Source: an uncultured Burkholderiales bacterium
GTDB lineage: Bacteria; Pseudomonadota; Gammaproteobacteria; Burkholderiales; Burkholderiaceae_C
Direction: 5' to 3'
DNA length: 44,546 nt
Assembly (NCBI GenBank): GCA_903844825.1
Contig: CAIMVC010000166.1
Coordinates: forward strand, 1 to 44,546
A program made the position numbers and the translations under genes. The notes under the pieces were generated by a model. The model was not told the DNA's origin, did no database searches, and saw nothing but the letters and a program-made list of their open reading frames with translations. This document shows, piece after piece, positions 40,920-44,546 of the stretch. Numbering within the stretch: position 1 is the stretch's first letter; every line of letters begins with the position of its first letter.

Positions 40920-42046
40920 TTGGCGCCCTTCAATTTTTTGATCAGGCCAACAACACCGTTGGGCAGAAACAAGGTCACGGCGATGAACAAGGTGCCCAAA
41001 AAGTAAAGCCAGAATTCGGGGTAAGCGACCGTCAGCCAGCTCTTGGCGCCGTTGACGATGAAGGCGCCCAGAATCGGGCCGATCAGCGTGGCGCGGCCAC
41101 CGACGGCAGCCCAGATGGCGATTTCGATCGAGTTGGCCGGGCTCATTTCACCCGGGTTGATGATGCCGACCTGCGGCACATAGAGCGCGCCGGCCACGCC
41201 GCACATCACGGCCGAGATGACCCAGATACTGAGCTTGTACCCCAGCGGGTTGTAGCCCGAGAACATGACTCGGCTTTCTGCATCGCGAATGGCCTGAAGC
41301 ACGCGGCCGTACTTGCTGTGCACCAGCCATTTGGCAAACAGAAAAAAGCCCAGCAGCGTCAGGCCGGTCAACACGAACAGCGTCATGCGCATGCTCGGCG
41401 TGGCAAGCGGCAAATCAAGAATGCGCTTGAAATCGGTAAAGCCGTTGTTGCCGCCAAAGCCCGTCTCATTGCGGAAAAACAGCAACATCGCAGCAAAGGT
41501 CATGGCCTGCGTGATGATCGAAAAATACACGCCCTTGATGCGCGAGCGAAAGGCAAAGTAGCCAAATACAAAAGCCACCAGAGCGGGAGCCAGCACGATC
41601 AAAAGAAGCGTCGCCACAAAGCTGGCGCTAAAGGTCCAGTGCCAGGGCAAGGTCTTCCAGTCCAGAAAGACCATGAAGTCGGGCAACAGGCTCTTGTAGT
41701 TGCCGTCCATGCCGATCTGGCGCATGAGGTACATGCCCATGACGTAGCCGCCCAGCGCAAAAAACAAACCATGGCCGAGCGACAAGATGCCGGTATAGCC
41801 CCAGATCAGATCCATGGCCAGCGCGCAAATGGCGTAGCACATGATCTTGCCCAGCAGCGCCACGACGTAGGTGCTCATGTGAAATGCGCTGCCCTGCGGC
41901 ACCCACAAATTAAGCAGCGGAGCCACTGCGCAAACCGCAATCAGCGCGACCATGAAAGCACTCCAGCCCGTGCGCGTCAGCAAGGGGCCTTTGGCCGGCA
42001 GCAGCACCGCCGTGGCGGGCTTGGAAGGAGACAGTGTGGCGTTCAT
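40916..42046 (-). CDS. urtC: Urea ABC transporter permease UrtC
   Basis: This 376-residue LivM-like membrane protein has GYTGILSLGHGLFFALGGYVMGMYLMRQIG and the coupling segment RDAESRVMFSGYNP, both typical of UrtC. Around nine membrane helices are apparent. It follows urtB by 4 bases and overlaps urtD by 4, so urtBCD are tightly coupled. Length is normal for the family. Confidence 0.95.
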   Translation of the reverse strand: MNATLSPSKPATAVLLPAKGPLLTRTGWSAFMVALIAVCAVAPLLNLWVPQGSAFHMSTYVVALLGKIMCYAICALAMDLIWGYTGILSLGHGLFFALGGYVMGMYLMRQIGMDGNYKSLLPDFMVFLDWKTLPWHWTFSASFVATLLLIVLAPALVAFVFGYFAFRSRIKGVYFSIITQAMTFAAMLLFFRNETGFGGNNGFTDFKRILDLPLATPSMRMTLFVLTGLTLLGFFLFAKWLVHSKYGRVLQAIRDAESRVMFSGYNPLGYKLSIWVISAVMCGVAGALYVPQVGIINPGEMSPANSIEIAIWAAVGGRATLIGPILGAFIVNGAKSWLTVAYPEFWLYFLGTLFIAVTLFLPNGVVGLIKKLKGAK

Positions 42047-42050
42047 AAGT

Positions 42051-43664
42051 TCAGGCTTCCGCGGAGCGGCCCTTCATGGCAAAGATGCCTTGCGGACGTT
42101 TCTGGATGAAGATGATGATGATGACCAGCACCGCGATTTTGGCCAGCACCGCGCCGGTCCAGCCTTCAAGGAATTTGTTGAGAATGCCCAGCCCCAGAGC
42201 GGCATAGACCGTTCCGGCCAGTTGCCCGACGCCGCCGAGCACCACCACCATGAACGAGTCAACGATGTAGCCCTGGCCCAGGTCGGGACCCACGTTGCCA
42301 ACCTGGCTCAAGGCACAACCGGCCAGACCGGCAATGCCCGAACCCAGCGCAAACGCATAGGTATCAACGCGTGCCGTGTTCACGCCCATGCATGACGCGA
42401 TGGGGCGATTTTGCGTGACACCACGCACAAACAAACCCAGCCGGGTCCGGCTGATCAGCCAGGCCATGCCCAGCAGCACGGCGATGGCAAAAGCAATGAT
42501 CACCAGCCGGTTGTAGGGCAGCGACAAATTGCCCATCAGCTGCACGCCGCCACTCATCCACACCGGGTTTTCAACCCCCACGTTTTGCGCGCCAAAGATG
42601 CTGCGCACCATTTGCTGGAGCATCAGGCTGATGCCCCAGGTGGCCAGCAAAGTCTCCAGCGGCCGGCCATACAAAAACCGGATCACGCTGCGCTCCAGTG
42701 CCGCCCCCATCAGCGCCGACGCCATGAAAGCCACCGGCACTGCGGCCAGCAAGTACCAATCAAAATAGCCGGGCAGAAACTTTTGAAACACGCCCTGCAC
42801 CACATAGGTGGCGTAAGCACCGATCATCATCAGTTCACCATGCGCCATGTTGATGACGCCCATCAGACCGTAGGTGATCGCCAGGCCCAGCGCCACCAGC
42901 AGCAGGATCGAGCCCAGGCTCAAGCCACTGAAGATGGCGGCAGCCTTGTCGCCCCAGGCCAGCGCCGCCTCCACCTTGCGCAGCGCGGCGGCCAAGGCGG
43001 CCTTGACCTCAAGGTCCGGCTCCTGGCTCAGGCGCTCTAGCAGCACCGTCTTGGTGGTCGGGTCGCCGCTGCCGGCCAGCAGTGCGGCTGCCTCCAGCCG
43101 CTTGGCCCGGTCCTGACTGCTCAGCAAAATCGCCGCCCTGAGCACGCCCAACTGGCTCTTGAGCTGCGGTACGACCTCGGCAGCGTAAGCCTTCTCAATC
43201 AGCGGCAGGCGGGCCTCGTCGTTGTCGCCGGCCAGTGTCTTGATGGCGGCGCGGCGCACTTTCTCGTCCTTGGCAAACAACTTCAAAGCCGCCAGCGCGT
43301 TGTCGATCTCGCCGCGCATCAGGTTGTTGTTGATCACGTCCTCGGCGTCTGCCGGCAAGGGCAGCACCGCACCGGTGACCGGGTCAAAGGCCTTGTCGCC
43401 CGTGACGATGAAGACCTGACCGGCAGCGGTCTTGACCGCATCATCGGCCAGCGCCTGAATAAACGCGGCCGTCTTGTCGTCCGGTTCGGCAGCGGCCTTG
43501 ACCAGGGCCCCTACCCGCGCCTCGGTGTCGCCGATCGCGATGGCTTTGGCTTGATCCGCCGTCAGCGCCTGCACATTCGCCACGCCCCAAAAGAGGACAA
43601 ACGCCATCATCACACGCACCATCGCTGAGCACCTTGGCATTGAAATGGGTCGATCTTTGTGCAT
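42051..43664 (-). CDS. urtB: Urea ABC transporter permease UrtB with long N-terminal domain
   Basis: The 537-residue protein has a signal-like hydrophobic N-terminus (about 15-33, ending NVQA), an alpha-helical, HEAT-like periplasmic domain (about 40-235, with repeated Ala/Leu-rich helices such as RRAAIKTLAGDND) and then a LivH-type permease (about 240-537, with ITYGLMGVINMAHGELMMIGAY and QNRPIASCMGVNTARVD). Long UrtB proteins of this form are usual in proteobacteria. It begins 262 bases after urtA, beyond a strong terminator and an NtrC-type dyad, so it may have its own promoter. Confidence 0.94.
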   Translation of the reverse strand: MHKDRPISMPRCSAMVRVMMAFVLFWGVANVQALTADQAKAIAIGDTEARVGALVKAAAEPDDKTAAFIQALADDAVKTAAGQVFIVTGDKAFDPVTGAVLPLPADAEDVINNNLMRGEIDNALAALKLFAKDEKVRRAAIKTLAGDNDEARLPLIEKAYAAEVVPQLKSQLGVLRAAILLSSQDRAKRLEAAALLAGSGDPTTKTVLLERLSQEPDLEVKAALAAALRKVEAALAWGDKAAAIFSGLSLGSILLLVALGLAITYGLMGVINMAHGELMMIGAYATYVVQGVFQKFLPGYFDWYLLAAVPVAFMASALMGAALERSVIRFLYGRPLETLLATWGISLMLQQMVRSIFGAQNVGVENPVWMSGGVQLMGNLSLPYNRLVIIAFAIAVLLGMAWLISRTRLGLFVRGVTQNRPIASCMGVNTARVDTYAFALGSGIAGLAGCALSQVGNVGPDLGQGYIVDSFMVVVLGGVGQLAGTVYAALGLGILNKFLEGWTGAVLAKIAVLVIIIIFIQKRPQGIFAMKGRSAEA

Positions 43665-43736
43665 GAAAATTTAAAAAAGAAAAAAGAAAGGCAGTCTGTA
43701 CAAAAATGTGATCTTGACCACCCGCAACCGGGAGCC

Positions 43737-43759
43737 TCTTGCACCTAATGAGTGCAAGA
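43737..43759. promoter_or_regulatory. NtrC-type dyad upstream of urtB
   Basis: TCTTGCAC and GTGCAAGA are perfect 8-base arms around a 7-base centre. The core GCAC-N7-GTGC matches the NtrC consensus, and TGCACC-N5-AGTGCA differs from it at one position. It is 73 bases before urtB. A sigma-54 promoter with correct spacing was not found between it and urtB. Confidence 0.5.
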
Positions 43760-43842
43760 AGCAGGCCACACCAGGGCGAAGGCCGCTGACTTGCGGCACA
43801 CCAGAGACCTCCCCGCACCGACCCCAATCAACGCCGGCCTGT

Positions 43843-43882
43843 AAAAAAGCCGCACCCTCTTGCGATGAACAAGGTGCGGCTT
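43843..43882 (-). terminator. Rho-independent terminator after urtA
   Basis: On the minus strand AAGCCGCACC and GGTGCGGCTT form a 10-bp stem around a 16-base loop, followed by a run of six T. It lies 45 bases after the urtA stop and separates urtA from urtBCDE, probably by partial termination. Confidence 0.85.
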
Positions 43883-43926
43883 GGACCACTCGACCGGCCC
43901 GATATCGGAGCCGGTCTGCGCTGCAA

Positions 43927-44546
43927 TTACTTGGCGGCCACTTTCGCTGGCTCGTCAGGCTTTTTGTCATTGCCTTCGATGAACGGGCTCCATGGCTTGG
44001 CTTTCACCGGGCCGGGCGTTTTCCACACCACATTGAACTGACCGTCTGCCTTGATCTCACCGATGAAGACCGACTTGTGCAGATGGTGGTTTTTCTCATC
44101 CATCTTGGAGACGATGCCCGAAGGTGCCTTGAACGTCTGGCCGGCCATGGCGGCGATGACCTGGTCGGTCTCGGTGGACTTGGCTTTTTCAACGGCCTGC
44201 GTCCACAGGTTGATACCAATGTAAGTCGCTTCCATCGGGTCGTTGGTCAAAGGCTTGTCCTTGTGACCGGCGATACCCTTGGCCTTGGCGTAGTCAGACC
44301 ACTTCTTGATGAACTCGGTATTGGCCGGGTTCTTGATCGACTGGAAGTAGTTCCAGGCAGCGAGGTGACCGACCAGCGGCTTGGTGTCCACGCCGCGCAG
44401 TTCTTCTTCGCCCACCGAGAAGGCCACGACCGGCACGTCTTTGGCTTTCAGGCCCGCATTGCCCAACTCCTTGTAAAACGGCACGTTGGAATCACCGTTG
44501 ATGGTGGAGACCACGGCGGTTTTGCCACCGGCGGAGAATTTCTTCA
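43927..44546 (-). CDS. urtA: Urea ABC transporter substrate-binding protein UrtA, 5' end cut by window edge
   Basis: The frame is open to the right edge (206 codons and two bases) and covers the C-terminal half of a Peripla_BP_5-type protein. UrtA features are STINGDSNVPFYKEL, FSVGEEELRG, VGHLAAWNYFQSI and DPMEATYIGINLW, with the conserved KAPSGIVSKMDEKNHHLHKSVFIGEI near the end. It ends in a Lys/Pro-rich tail. It binds urea (or short amides) in the periplasm. The signal peptide and promoter lie outside the window. Confidence 0.95.
   Translation of the reverse strand, partial: KKFSAGGKTAVVSTINGDSNVPFYKELGNAGLKAKDVPVVAFSVGEEELRGVDTKPLVGHLAAWNYFQSIKNPANTEFIKKWSDYAKAKGIAGHKDKPLTNDPMEATYIGINLWTQAVEKAKSTETDQVIAAMAGQTFKAPSGIVSKMDEKNHHLHKSVFIGEIKADGQFNVVWKTPGPVKAKPWSPFIEGNDKKPDEPAKVAAK

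Noticed and set aside
43664..43737. Sigma-54 promoter for urtB near AGGCTCCCGGTTGC on the minus strand
   Set aside because: The GG to GC spacing is 9, not 10, and the -24 element is poor.

Overview
The window is GC-rich, densely packed DNA from what looks like a betaproteobacterium of the Burkholderiales, most likely Comamonadaceae (Polaromonas, Rhodoferax or Acidovorax relatives). That placement is an inference from base composition, the abundance of ABC and Bug-type solute uptake genes, and the urea-uptake and glycine-riboswitch context. No rRNA, tRNA, insertion sequence or CRISPR array was seen.

Layout. (1) 1-5332, minus strand: a SNF2-type helicase followed 5 bases later by a large adenine-specific DNA methyltransferase that runs off the left edge. 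The pair resembles the DrmD/DrmMI end of a class 1 DISARM anti-phage operon, and a perfect 16-bp palindrome sits just before the helicase start. (2) 5560-13237, minus strand: a five-gene operon for a complete type I secretion system (TolC-like, ABC exporter, HlyD-like) ending in its own response regulator and CHASE2 histidine kinase. No secreted substrate is visible. (3) 13554-27589, minus strand: a catabolic and uptake block with a CitE-like lyase, a LivKHMGF transporter, an SDR, a CaiB CoA-transferase, an isochorismatase-type amidohydrolase, a second CitE-like lyase, a PuuE-type cyclic amide hydrolase, a GntR regulator, an MmgE/PrpD protein, a Bug solute-binding protein and another SDR. Read together it suggests opening of a cyclic amide or imide, amide removal, CoA activation and C-C cleavage. 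(4) 27963-32442, plus strand: a divergent NCS2 nucleobase permease and an NMT1-type ABC transporter, with sigma-54-like promoter elements pointing to nitrogen control.

(5) 32553-37422: a lone homodimeric pyruvate-dehydrogenase-type E1 divergent from an Lrp/AsnC regulator, followed by a tandem glycine riboswitch that precedes a DadA-type FAD amino-acid dehydrogenase. (6) 37537-39000, plus strand: ureD, without the rest of the urease genes, then a histidine-tailed SlyD. (7) 39258-44546, minus strand: the urea transporter urtABCDE, with urtA cut by the right edge and a strong terminator plus an NtrC-type dyad between urtA and urtB.

Regions 3, 4, 6 and 7 share a theme of scavenging organic nitrogen (ring nitrogen compounds, nucleobases, urea) with probable NtrC/RpoN control. 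The left edge is the start of a probable defence locus whose remaining genes would lie outside the window.
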